Source of the DNA: Candidatus Delongbacteria bacterium | GTDB lineage: Bacteria; CAIWAD01 | Direction of reading: 5' to 3' | NCBI GenBank assembly: GCA_020634015.1 | Contig: JACKCN010000001.1 | Coordinates: 665,001 to 729,000, forward strand | DNA: 64,000 nucleotides | Translations under genes and position numbers: made by a program | Notes under the pieces: generated by a model | Seen by the model: the letters and a program-made list of their open reading frames with translations, nothing else | The model's database searches: none | What the model was told of the DNA's origin: nothing | In this document: positions 35,795 to 44,282 of the stretch, piece by piece | How positions within the stretch are numbered: position 1 is the first letter of the stretch | How the letters are laid out: each line of letters begins with the position of its first letter

Positions 35795-38700
35795 ATGTTT
35801 GCCCGTTGGACTCCGCTCACTCTCCTGTCCATGCTCGGTGCGGGACTGCTGATCGCCTCAGCGCCGTCCCTGCACGCCGCAGGAAAGACGCCCCTCTTCG
35901 ATTACCAGACCAAATCCACCGTCCAGCGCTTCAACCAGCAGCTGATCAACGTGGAGAACGGCAAGTCTGCCGCCGAGGAGGGCAATGCGGTCACCAAGCC
36001 AGCCGGGCATGCCACGGCCGGAGACATCACGAATCCGCAGATGGATCCCGCCTGCCAGACCAACCCACAGTTCGACCCGGCCTGTCAGACCAATCCCGCG
36101 ACCGATCCGGACTGCGTGACCAATCCGGTCACGGACCCGGCCTGTCGCACGAATCCGCAGTTCGATCCGACCTGCGTGCCCACCGACCCGGCCGTGGACC
36201 CCAATTGCATGACCAATCCGGATTTCGACCCGGCCTGCGTGCCCACCAATCCTCAGATCGACCCGACCTGCCAGACCAATCCCGACTACGATCCGGTCTG
36301 CGGTCCTACCAATCCGGCCTTCGACCCGACCTGTCAGACCAATCCCGACTGGGATCCCGATTGCCAACCGACCAATCCCTCCTGGGACCCGATGTGCAAC
36401 ACTAATCCCCAGTACGATCCGACCTGCACCACCGACCCGTCGGTGAATCCTGAGTGTTACCAGACCAATCCGCAGTATCACTCGGCCTGTCAGACCCAGC
36501 CCCAGTGGGACCCCGCCTGCGGCTTCACCGATCCGGCCATGGATCCGAACTGCTTCACCAATTCGGCATACATGCCCGAGTGCAGCACCAACCCGCAGTT
36601 CGACCCTTACTGCGAGACGAATCCCCAGTACATGGCGGGCTGCGACACCAATCCGATCTACAACCCGGATTGCTACACCAACACGTTCTTCGATCCCAGC
36701 TGTCTGACTCAGCCAGCCTACGACCCGCACTGCTTCACGAATCCGGTGGACGGAACCAGCTGCGTGTCTAACCCGCTCTATGATCCGAGTTGCGAGACCA
36801 ACCCGGTGTATGGCTTCTGCCAGACCAACCCCGACTTCGAACCGGGCTGTGAGACAAACCCACTGTACCAGTCTTCCTGCGTGACCAGCACCTACTTTGA
36901 CCCGTTCTGCCATACCAACCCACAGTATGCGCCGTCCTGTGCCACCAACCCTGAATTTGACGCGACCTGCAGCACCAACCCGCTGTATTCGCCCAATTGC
37001 CTGACGAACCCCGACCTGGATCCGCTCTGCGAGACCAACCCGGCCTGGGGCATTCCGTGCAGCACCAATCCCCAGTACACGCCCAATTGCGTGACCAACC
37101 CGCTGTACCAGAGCGCGTGCGAGACCAACCCGAATTATGTCGAGCATTGCGACACCAATCCGGTGTACACACCCAACTGCGAGACCAACCCGATCTGGAG
37201 CGAGGCCTGCACCACCAACCCGGACTGGGACTTCTGCCACACCAATCCGCAGTATGGCCCGACCTGCCAGACCAATCCGCAGTACTTCCCCGAGTGCCAG
37301 ACCAACCCGGCCTGGTCCAGTGCCTGCTCCACCAATCCGCAGCACGATCCGCATTGCGAAACCAATCCGGAGTATCAGGCCAACTGCCAGACAAACCCGC
37401 TGTTCAATCCGCTGTGCAGCACCGACCCCAGCTTCGATCCGGGCTGCCATACCGATCCGGATTTCGATCCGGCCTGCTACACCAATATGTGGTACGGTGG
37501 GTTCTGCGAGACCAATCCGATCTATGACACTCCCTGTGAGACCAACCCGGCCTGGGGCTTCTGCACCACAAACCCGACGGTCGAGCCGAATTGCCAGACC
37601 AATCCGCAGTACAGCCTGAACTGCAGCACCGATCCGTATTTCGACCCGTCCTGCTACACCAATCCGGCCAGCAGTCCCTTCTGCGTTACAAACCCGGACT
37701 ACATGGCGGACTGCAACACCAACCCAGTGTACCAGGCAAGCTGCAGCACCAATCCGGATTTCGACCCCGATTGCCAGACCAATCCGAGCTGGGGCGGCGA
37801 CTGCAGCACCAATCCGCAGTACGATCCGGCCTGCCTGACCAATGCGCTGTACGATCCGGCCTGCCATACCAATCCGTTCTTCGACAGCCACTGCGAGACC
37901 AACCCGCAGTACTTCGAGAACTGCAGCACCAACCCGATCTATCAGTCGGGCTGCGACACCAATCCGGACTACGGATTCTGCATCACCAACCCGAACCATT
38001 TCCCGGGCTGCCACACCAATCCGCAGTACTATCTGGATTGCAACACCAACCCGAACTGGGTCTCGACCTGCATGACCAGTCCGCAATTCGACCCGACCTG
38101 TCAGGTGACCAATCCGGATCTGTATGCCAACTGCCACACCAACCCGGACTACAGCCCACTGTGCCAGATGACCAATCCGGAATACTCCCCGGAATGCCAG
38201 ACCGATCCGTCCTGGGATCCCACCTGTCTGGACACCAATCCGGTGTTCTCACCGAATTGCTACACCAACCCGGTGCATGATCCGACCTGCCTGACACATC
38301 CGCAGTTCCAGCCGGAGTGCGAGACCAACCCGCAGTTCCTGCCCGGTTGCGACACCAACCCGATCTACAACCCGGATTGCTGGTCGAATCCCTTCTTTGA
38401 CCCGACCTGTTCGACCAATCCGAACTACGACCCGACCTGCTTCACCAACCCGGTGGATGGCACGAGTTGCGTCTCCAACCCGCTCTACAATCCGCAGTGC
38501 GATACCAATCCGTCCTGGGGATTCTGCCAGACCGATCCGCAGTACGAGCCCGATTGCAATACGGATCCGCTCTTCAACCCGACCTGCGTGACCAATCCGT
38601 ACTTCGATCCTTCGTGCCACACGAATCCGGCCTACACTCCGGATTGCGAGACCAATCCGCAATACCAGCCGGGATGCGATACCAATCCGCTGTACAACCC

Positions 38701-40243
38701 GGCCTGCCAGACGCACCCGGACTTCGACCAGCAGTGCCAGACCAATCCGGCCTATGGCGTGATCTGCGATACCAATCCGCAGTACAGTCCGAATTGCGAG
38801 ACCAATCCGTTCTACGCGGCGGATTGCGCCACCAACCCGCAGTTCGACACCTTCTGCGAGACGAATCCGCAGTACACCCCGAACTGCTCGACCAACCCGC
38901 TCTTCGATTACAGCTGCGAGACCAATCCGGCCTGGGACTTCTGCGTGACCAACACCCTGTTCGACCCGTCCTGCGACACGAACCCGCAGTACTTCGATCA
39001 TTGCAACACCAACCCGGTGCACGATCCGCAGTGCCACACCAACCCGCAGTTCGACCACCACTGCCAGACCAATCCTGAGTTTGGTCCGGACTGCACGACC
39101 AATCCGCTGTGGCAGGTGAGTTGCGAGACCAGTCCCTTCTACGATCCGGGTTGCGTGACCCAGCCGGCCTACGACCCGCATTGCTTCACCAACCCCGTGG
39201 ACGGTACGGTCTGCGACACCAACCCGATCTACCAGCCCGGTTGCGAAACCAATCCGGCCTATGGGTTCTGCACCACCAACCCGGAATTCGAACCCGGTTG
39301 CGAGAGCAATCCGCAGTACAGCCCGTTCTGCACGACCAACCCGAGTCACGATCCGGATTGCACGTCAAACCCGGCCTACAGCCCGTTCTGCGACACCAAC
39401 CCGGCCTACAACCCGGATTGCAGCACCAACCCGATCTACGATCCGGCGGCCTGCCTGACGCACCCGGTCTACGATCCGCAGTGCCAGACCAATCCCGACT
39501 GGGGTGTGATCTGCACCACGAATCCGACCTACGACCCGGCCTGCATGACCAATACGCAGTTCGATCCGGCCTGCATGACCAATCCATACCTGGATCCGCA
39601 TTGCAGCACGAACCCGTCGATTCACCCGGGCTGCAGCACCAATCCGATCTTCAACCAGAATTGTCAGACCAACCCGGTGCATGGCTTCTGCCTGACCAAT
39701 CCCTTCTGGCACGGTGGCTGCAACACGAACCCGGCGTTCTATCCGTGGTGCTCGACCGATCCCACCTGGGATCCGGCCTGCGTCACCAATCCTGCGCTCG
39801 ATCCGGGCTGCGCCTTCACCGATCCGGCGTTCAATCCCTTCTGCGCGACCAACCCGATGTGGGACAACAGCTGCGTGACCCGGCCCCAGTACGACCCGGG
39901 CTGCCAGACCAACCCGCATTGGCAGTTGAACTGCTGCATCTCGGTCAGCGAGCTCGAGATTCAGCTGGTGAACCTTGATCCGGTGATCCAGATCCACTGG
40001 AACGATGTGCCGTACGCCACGTCCTATCGGGTCGAGGGACGCCGCGCCACCGGACGCTGGATCGTGATCGGCGAAACCACCGAGACCTTCATGGACTTCA
40101 CGCCTCCGCTGACCACGGCCGACGCGGTGTTCAGCTTCCGCGTGATCACCATCTGCCCGGACCCGCCGATCGAGTCCGATGAAGGCCACCCCGGCCCCCT
40201 GGACACACCGGTGCTCCAGCCCGGATATGGTTTCACCCGCTAG
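35795..40243 (+). CDS. Giant exported cysteine-rich protein of 130 tandem decapeptides plus fibronectin-III-like end
   Basis: A 1482-residue protein from ATG 35795 behind GGGAGGT. Residues 1-30 are a signal peptide, 31-78 a charged linker, 79-1381 the repeat region, and 1382-1482 one beta-sandwich resembling a fibronectin-III domain (W-N-D-V-P-Y-A-T-S-Y-R-V-E-G, then F-S-F-R-V-I). The consensus unit is T-N-P-x-[YFW]-D-P-x-C-x. All 130 units were split by hand; the lengths (mostly 10, eight of 9, eleven of 11) add up exactly to the protein. Each unit has one cysteine, except the last, which has two. Around 130 regularly spaced cysteines after export suggest disulfide cross-linking or metal binding. 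No T9SS tail is present. No known family was recognised. Confidence 0.9.
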   Translation: MFARWTPLTLLSMLGAGLLIASAPSLHAAGKTPLFDYQTKSTVQRFNQQLINVENGKSAAEEGNAVTKPAGHATAGDITNPQMDPACQTNPQFDPACQTNPATDPDCVTNPVTDPACRTNPQFDPTCVPTDPAVDPNCMTNPDFDPACVPTNPQIDPTCQTNPDYDPVCGPTNPAFDPTCQTNPDWDPDCQPTNPSWDPMCNTNPQYDPTCTTDPSVNPECYQTNPQYHSACQTQPQWDPACGFTDPAMDPNCFTNSAYMPECSTNPQFDPYCETNPQYMAGCDTNPIYNPDCYTNTFFDPSCLTQPAYDPHCFTNPVDGTSCVSNPLYDPSCETNPVYGFCQTNPDFEPGCETNPLYQSSCVTSTYFDPFCHTNPQYAPSCATNPEFDATCSTNPLYSPNCLTNPDLDPLCETNPAWGIPCSTNPQYTPNCVTNPLYQSACETNPNYVEHCDTNPVYTPNCETNPIWSEACTTNPDWDFCHTNPQYGPTCQTNPQYFPECQTNPAWSSACSTNPQHDPHCETNPEYQANCQTNPLFNPLCSTDPSFDPGCHTDPDFDPACYTNMWYGGFCETNPIYDTPCETNPAWGFCTTNPTVEPNCQTNPQYSLNCSTDPYFDPSCYTNPASSPFCVTNPDYMADCNTNPVYQASCSTNPDFDPDCQTNPSWGGDCSTNPQYDPACLTNALYDPACHTNPFFDSHCETNPQYFENCSTNPIYQSGCDTNPDYGFCITNPNHFPGCHTNPQYYLDCNTNPNWVSTCMTSPQFDPTCQVTNPDLYANCHTNPDYSPLCQMTNPEYSPECQTDPSWDPTCLDTNPVFSPNCYTNPVHDPTCLTHPQFQPECETNPQFLPGCDTNPIYNPDCWSNPFFDPTCSTNPNYDPTCFTNPVDGTSCVSNPLYNPQCDTNPSWGFCQTDPQYEPDCNTDPLFNPTCVTNPYFDPSCHTNPAYTPDCETNPQYQPGCDTNPLYNPACQTHPDFDQQCQTNPAYGVICDTNPQYSPNCETNPFYAADCATNPQFDTFCETNPQYTPNCSTNPLFDYSCETNPAWDFCVTNTLFDPSCDTNPQYFDHCNTNPVHDPQCHTNPQFDHHCQTNPEFGPDCTTNPLWQVSCETSPFYDPGCVTQPAYDPHCFTNPVDGTVCDTNPIYQPGCETNPAYGFCTTNPEFEPGCESNPQYSPFCTTNPSHDPDCTSNPAYSPFCDTNPAYNPDCSTNPIYDPAACLTHPVYDPQCQTNPDWGVICTTNPTYDPACMTNTQFDPACMTNPYLDPHCSTNPSIHPGCSTNPIFNQNCQTNPVHGFCLTNPFWHGGCNTNPAFYPWCSTDPTWDPACVTNPALDPGCAFTDPAFNPFCATNPMWDNSCVTRPQYDPGCQTNPHWQLNCCISVSELEIQLVNLDPVIQIHWNDVPYATSYRVEGRRATGRWIVIGETTETFMDFTPPLTTADAVFSFRVITICPDPPIESDEGHPGPLDTPVLQPGYGFTR
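36029..39937 (+). repeat. 130 tandem 30-bp coding repeats with a 57-unit super-period
   Basis: Units encode T-N-P-x-[YFW]-x-P-x-C-x. Eight units lack one residue and end aromatic-[GD]-F-C or H-G-F-C; they are numbers 26, 40, 51, 65, 83, 97, 108 and 122, spaced 14, 11, 14, 18, 14, 11, 14. Units 26, 40, 51 and 65 therefore recur 57 units later. Eleven-residue units 14/71, 16/73 and 69/126 obey the same 57-unit offset, as do T-N-P-V-D-G-T-S-C-V units 24 and 81. The array grew by duplicating blocks of about 1.7 kb, themselves built from blocks of about 25 units. Confidence 0.92.
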
Positions 40244-40268
40244 TCCACACCACAGCCCACTCAACAGG

Positions 40269-40301
40269 AACCCCGCCGCGAGGCGGGGTTCTTTCTTTCT
40301 T
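40269..40301 (+). terminator. Rho-independent terminator of the decapeptide gene
   Basis: A 9-bp perfect stem AACCCCGCC / GGCGGGGTT with a stable GCGA tetraloop is followed by CTTTCTTTCTT, 25 bases past the stop codon. Confidence 0.95.
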
Positions 40302-40357
40302 CCCTGGATGATCAGGCGGGAGTATTGAAAGTCAGGTGGCAATGCGGGTGGCGTCGT

Positions 40358-41028
40358 GCCTGCTGCAAGGCCAGCAACCGCCGCTGGCGTCACGCCTGCT
40401 GCAAGGCCAGCAACCGCCGCTGGCATCACGCCTGCTGCAAGGCCAGCACCCTCCGCTGGCATCATGCCTGCTGCAAGGCCAGCAACCGCCGCTGGCAGGA
40501 CGCCTGCTGCAAGGCCAGCATCCTCCGCTGGCAAAACGCCTGCTGCAAGGCCAGCATCCTCCGCTGGCGCCATGCCTGCTGCAAGGCCAGCATCCTCCGC
40601 TGGCACGACGCCTGCTGCAAGGCCAGCAACCTCCGCTGGCATCATGCCTGCTGCAAGGCCAGCATCCTCCGCTGGCAAAACGCCTGCTGCAAGGCCAGCA
40701 ACCTCCGCTGGCAGGACGCCTGCTGCAAGGCCAGCACCCTCCGCTGGCAAGACGCCTGCTGCAAGGCCAGCAACCGCCGCTGGCAGGACGCCTGCTGCAA
40801 GGCCAGCACCCTCCGCTGGCAAGACGCCTGCTGCAAGGCCAGCAACCGCCGCTGGCGTCATGCCTGCTGCAAGGCCAGCAACCTCCGCTGGCAGGACGCC
40901 TGCTGCAAGGCCAGCAACCTCCGCTGGCAGGACGCCTGCTGCAAGGCCAGCATCCTCCGCTGGCATCACGCCTGCTGCAAGGCCAGCATCCTCCGCTGGC
41001 ACAACGCCTGCTGCAAGGCCAGCAACCT
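40358..41028. repeat. 36-bp tandem array, 18 full units and a partial one
   Basis: Each unit is an invariant 18-base block (GCCTGCTGCAAGGCCAGC), five bases of the form A-H-C-C-K, an invariant CCGCTGGC, and five bases of the form R-N-V-A-Y. All 18 complete units keep the 26 invariant positions. GCCAGC and GCTGGC are inverted repeats that form a 6-bp hairpin around a 7-base loop holding the A-H-C-C-K variation; GCCT and AGGC form a smaller hairpin. Because 36 is divisible by three and no stop occurs, several frames stay open, but substitutions change amino acids freely in each. No spacers exist, so it is not a CRISPR array. Confidence 0.93.
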
Positions 41029-41207
41029 CATATCATCTGGGCCCAAGGAATTGGTATCGCCGGGAGGGATGAACGATATTCCGCAATCTCATTTCCCGTT
41101 CTGGATCATCGGTCCAGAATTGTCCATCAGCTGGCACCTTCTTGCCAGCAATCCAGACGGACGCTCACCCCGGAAGTCAACAGCAACCCGCCATCCCGGA
41201 GGTACCC

Positions 41208-41873
41208 ATGGATTTCGCGACCCTGCTCAATGTTCTGTTCATGGGAGCGCTCAGCCTGATAATCTGGCGCAGCTATCTGGGACGGACCTATGCCGCGAGC
41301 CAGATCTACCACACCTTCTGGCCGCGCTTTCTGGCCAGTTTTCCTGACAGCGCTGTGATCGGCCTGATCAACACGGTTGTGGGCATCCTCCTGGCGCTGC
41401 CTGTGACCCAGTTTGTGAATGTGGATGAACAACCCGTCCTGCTCGGGACAGTGGCTGTCCTGGCGATCTGTATCCAGATCATCATTCCATTCCTCTACAC
41501 GATCATGATGCATGCTCGTTCAGGGCAGACCGTCGGCAAGATGTTGACCGGAGTACGGGTCGTGGACGCCATGACAGGAAACCCCATCACCACGAAACAG
41601 GCCTGGTTGCGCGATGGCCTGCCTCTCGTGCTCTGGGGACTGGCAATGGTCTACTTCACGGTGAACCTGGCGCTTGAATCCAGCGACCTGCAGGCCTTGA
41701 AGACGGGAAACATGCTGGACGGACTGATGGTCTTTCTGTCGCTGTCGATGATCTGGTGGATTCTGGAAATCCTCACGATGTTCAGCAACCCCAAACGACG
41801 TGCTCTGCACGACTACATCGCCGGTACGGTTGTGATCCGGATGCACATTCGCGATGACTCCTCAGAACAGTGA
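41208..41873 (+). CDS. RDD-family membrane protein
   Basis: A 221-residue protein with about five transmembrane helices. The family hallmarks are in the third quarter: S-G-Q-T-V-G-K-M-L-T-G-V-R-V-V-D and the final R-R-A-L-H-D-Y-I-A-G-T-V-V. The ATG at 41208 has GGAGGT 4 bases upstream; an upstream in-frame extension to 41142 lacks support. RDD proteins are diverse, some acting as Na+/H+ antiporters. The 179-bp gap before it contains two short hairpins (41099-41119 and 41130-41149), the second with the same GCTGGC/GCCAGC arms as the array. Confidence 0.9.
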   Translation: MDFATLLNVLFMGALSLIIWRSYLGRTYAASQIYHTFWPRFLASFPDSAVIGLINTVVGILLALPVTQFVNVDEQPVLLGTVAVLAICIQIIIPFLYTIMMHARSGQTVGKMLTGVRVVDAMTGNPITTKQAWLRDGLPLVLWGLAMVYFTVNLALESSDLQALKTGNMLDGLMVFLSLSMIWWILEILTMFSNPKRRALHDYIAGTVVIRMHIRDDSSEQ

Positions 41874-41919
41874 TGTCCGGAACGGCCACCAAGTCCGACA
41901 CGGCTCCGGACCAAAGAGA

Positions 41920-41946
41920 ACGGGGTCATCCAGTGGATGGCCCCGT
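41920..41946. terminator. Bidirectional terminator between RDD and DUF1015 genes
   Basis: ACGGGG-CATCC and GGATG-CCCCGT form an 11-bp stem with one T-G mismatch and an AGT loop. On the minus strand it is followed by TCTCTTT, on the plus strand by GAGTTT. It sits midway between convergent genes. Confidence 0.65.
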
Positions 41947-41972
41947 GAGTTTGCAAGCGGTCATGCGTTGGC

Positions 41973-43223
41973 TCAGTCGAGGCGATGTACCACCAGGCCG
42001 CTGCGCAGTTTCGGTTCGAACCAGGTGGACTTGGGAGGCATCACACGTCCGCTGTCGGCCACGGCCATCAGGTCGTCGAGACTGGTGGGATGCATCGCGA
42101 TGGCCATCACGAATTGGCCCTCGTCCACCCGACGTTCCAGCTCGCGCAGACCACGGATGCCGCCCACGAAGTCGATGCGCTCATCCGTGCGCGGGTCGGC
42201 GATGCCCAGCATGCCGGTCAGCACGTGCTCCTGGAGGATGGCCACATCCAGACGGGCCACCGCGTCGTCCACCTCGCTCCACTCCGCAGGGGCTTCCACC
42301 TTGTACCAGATGCCATCCAGATACAGGCCGAACTGCCCCTTGCCGCGAGGACGCCATGGCTCGCCGCGGTCCGACATGCGCTCGATCCTGAACTTGGTCG
42401 CGAGCTCAGCCAGAAACTGTTCTTCGGTACGATTGTTCAGATCCTTCACGACGCGATTGTAGTCGATGATGTTCAACTGGTCGCTCGGGAAGCACACCGC
42501 CATGAAGAAATTGTATTCCTCCTGGCCGGTGTGGGACGGATTCTCGGCACGGCGCTTGGCCCCCACCTTGGCCGCACTGGCACTGCGGTGGTGTCCGTCG
42601 GCCACATAGAGCGCACGCACCTTCTGGAAATGGGCGGTGATCTCCTTCTGCACCTTGGGATCATCGACCACCCAGAACTCGTGCTGCACCCCGTCCACTT
42701 CGAACCAATACAGACACTTGTGGGCATCGCACCAGTCCTCGACCAGCCTGTCGATCTTCTCGTTGGGGCGGTAAGTCAGAAAAACGGGGCCCGTGTTGGC
42801 ATTGGTCTCGTCCACATGGCGAATCCGGTCGCGCTCCTTGGTCTCGCGCGTGTGCTCGTGTTTCTTGATGGTGTTGTTCTCGTATTCCTCCACCGAGACG
42901 CAGCCCACCACACCGGTCTGGATGTTGCCGTTCATTTCCTGGCGATACAGGTAGAAGCAGGGCCGGTCATCCTGCACCAGGCGCCCCAGTTCGATCATCC
43001 GGTCCAGATTCCGGCGGGCCATGGCGTACACCGCATCGTCGTAAGGATTGGTGTCCTCGGGCAGATCGATCTCCGACTTGACCACGTGCAGAAAGCTGTA
43101 CTCGTTGCCCTCCGCTTCCTGCCTGGCCTCCTTGGAATCCAGCACATCGTAGGGCTTGCTTGCAATGCGCGCGGCCAGATCGGCCCGGGGACGAAAACCG
43201 GCGAACGGAACGAAGGTGGCCAT
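41973..43223 (-). CDS. DUF1015 (COG4198) protein linked to serine metabolism
   Basis: A 416-residue cytosolic protein with the family start F-x-G-F-R-P, then S-K-P-Y-D-V-L-x-S-x-E-A-R, N-x-Y-S-F-L-H-V and the central motif V-A-D-G-H-H-R-S-A-S-A. A D-G-H-H-R motif is also found in ParB-fold free serine kinases (SerK/SbnI), so a serine- or phosphoserine-handling role is a reasonable inference, strengthened by its place after serA and the aminotransferase. The ATG at 43223 has AAAGGAGA 8 bases upstream. Exact activity not proved. Confidence 0.88.
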   Translation of the reverse strand: MATFVPFAGFRPRADLAARIASKPYDVLDSKEARQEAEGNEYSFLHVVKSEIDLPEDTNPYDDAVYAMARRNLDRMIELGRLVQDDRPCFYLYRQEMNGNIQTGVVGCVSVEEYENNTIKKHEHTRETKERDRIRHVDETNANTGPVFLTYRPNEKIDRLVEDWCDAHKCLYWFEVDGVQHEFWVVDDPKVQKEITAHFQKVRALYVADGHHRSASAAKVGAKRRAENPSHTGQEEYNFFMAVCFPSDQLNIIDYNRVVKDLNNRTEEQFLAELATKFRIERMSDRGEPWRPRGKGQFGLYLDGIWYKVEAPAEWSEVDDAVARLDVAILQEHVLTGMLGIADPRTDERIDFVGGIRGLRELERRVDEGQFVMAIAMHPTSLDDLMAVADSGRVMPPKSTWFEPKLRSGLVVHRLD

Positions 43224-43301
43224 GGACAATCTCCTTTGGATCACGGCAACGATGTGCGGACCTGTGGGCCGGCACGGAACACGCTATGGTCGGAATGGAA
43301 T

Positions 43302-43329
43302 CGGGCCCGGAACGGTGGCGCCGGGCCCG
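43302..43329. other. Strong hairpin between serA and DUF1015 genes
   Basis: A 9-bp stem CGGGCCCGG / CCGGGCCCG with a 10-base loop in the 122-bp gap. It has no T-run in the leftward direction. It may partly attenuate DUF1015 expression or stabilise the upstream mRNA. Confidence 0.5.
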
Positions 43330-43345
43330 CGGAAACACTGCGGAA

Positions 43346-44257
43346 TCACAGTCCCAGGACTTCGGCGATGATCTCCACCACCTCGCCCCCGATCCGGTCC
43401 TGGGCTTCGCTGGTCTGGGCGCCGATGTGGGGTGTCACACTCACACGGGGATGCGCCGCCAGCGCCTGGTTGAATCCGGGTTCGCTGGCGAAGACATCGA
43501 TGCCCGCGCCCCCCAGCTTGCCGACTTCGAGCGCGGCCAGCAGGGCGGCTTCGTCCACGGTTCCACCACGGCTGCAGTTGACAAGGATCGCGTCGGGCTT
43601 CATGGTCGCAAGTTCGGCGGCCCCGATCAGCGGAGGTGCGCCCTTGCTGTGAGGCACGTTCAGGCTGATGTAATCGCTCTGCGGCAGCAGCTCCTTCAAG
43701 CTGCAGCGAGTGGCACCTTCCAGCGGCGCGATATCCGCATAACTGTCGCAGTAAACCACGGACATTCCCAAGGCGAGCGCGCGCTTGGCGGTCTCGCGGC
43801 CGATGCGGCCGAAACCGATCACACCCAGGGTGGCCCCATTCAGCTCGCGACCCTCGTAGCGCTTCTTGTTCCATTGGCCCTGGCGCATGGTCACATTGGC
43901 ATCGGGCAACCAGCGGCTCACGGCGAACATGTGCGCGATGACCAGTTCGGCCACGCTGGCACTGCTGGCGCCGGGTGTGTTGCGCACCGCGATGCCCTTT
44001 TCCGCCGCATAGGCGTGATTGATGTTGTCAATGCCCACACCACCCCGGATGAAGAGCCGGCAGTGCCCGGCAGCGGCGGCGTCCACCTCGGGATCACGCA
44101 ACTGGGTGGCGCTGCGCACCACGACCGCATCCACGAGTTTCAGTTGCGCCAGCAGATCATCACCGGTGTAGTGAGTCGTATCCACGGTCACGCCCAGGCG
44201 TTCGAGAGCCTCGATGGCGGATGCGGAAAGCCCGTCGTTCAGCAGAACACGCGGCAT
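43346..44257 (-). CDS. serA: D-3-phosphoglycerate dehydrogenase, short form
   Basis: A 303-residue D-2-hydroxyacid dehydrogenase, the first step of serine synthesis. The NAD site is G-V-I-G-F-G-R-I-G-R-E-T-A with the acidic Y-C-D-S after the next strand. Catalytic residues are Arg in N-C-S-R-G-G, Glu in F-A-S-E-P and His in T-P-H-I-G-A-Q-T. The C-terminal ACT regulatory domain is missing, so serine feedback is not expected through the usual site. The ATG at 44257 follows AAGGAG. It lies 25 bases after the aminotransferase gene. Confidence 0.93.
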   Translation of the reverse strand: MPRVLLNDGLSASAIEALERLGVTVDTTHYTGDDLLAQLKLVDAVVVRSATQLRDPEVDAAAAGHCRLFIRGGVGIDNINHAYAAEKGIAVRNTPGASSASVAELVIAHMFAVSRWLPDANVTMRQGQWNKKRYEGRELNGATLGVIGFGRIGRETAKRALALGMSVVYCDSYADIAPLEGATRCSLKELLPQSDYISLNVPHSKGAPPLIGAAELATMKPDAILVNCSRGGTVDEAALLAALEVGKLGGAGIDVFASEPGFNQALAAHPRVSVTPHIGAQTSEAQDRIGGEVVEIIAEVLGL

Positions 44258-44282
44258 GATAGTCTCCTTGCGGCAGATGCCG

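Noticed and set aside
35858..39349. Long minus-strand ORFs (759 and 366 codons) opposite the decapeptide gene, rich in R-I-G-V-A repeats
   Set aside because: They arise because a 30-bp repeat keeps frames open; no start signals, and the plus frame has a signal peptide, a strong promoter, a ribosome-binding site and conserved cysteines.
39365..41002. 545-codon minus-strand ORF with a 12-residue L-P-A-E-V-A-G-L-A-A-G repeat
   Set aside because: It spans the 36-bp array, runs through the terminator hairpin and into antisense of a real gene, has no ribosome-binding site, and its substitutions are not biased to silent positions.
40358..41028. CRISPR array
   Set aside because: Units are directly joined with no unique 25-40 base spacers, and no cas genes are present.
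40325..41347. Plus-strand ORFs through the 36-bp array (C-C-K-A-S, L-L-Q-G-Q and P-A-A-R-P repeats)
   Set aside because: Three frames are open at once and differences change residues equally in all; none has a convincing start or family.
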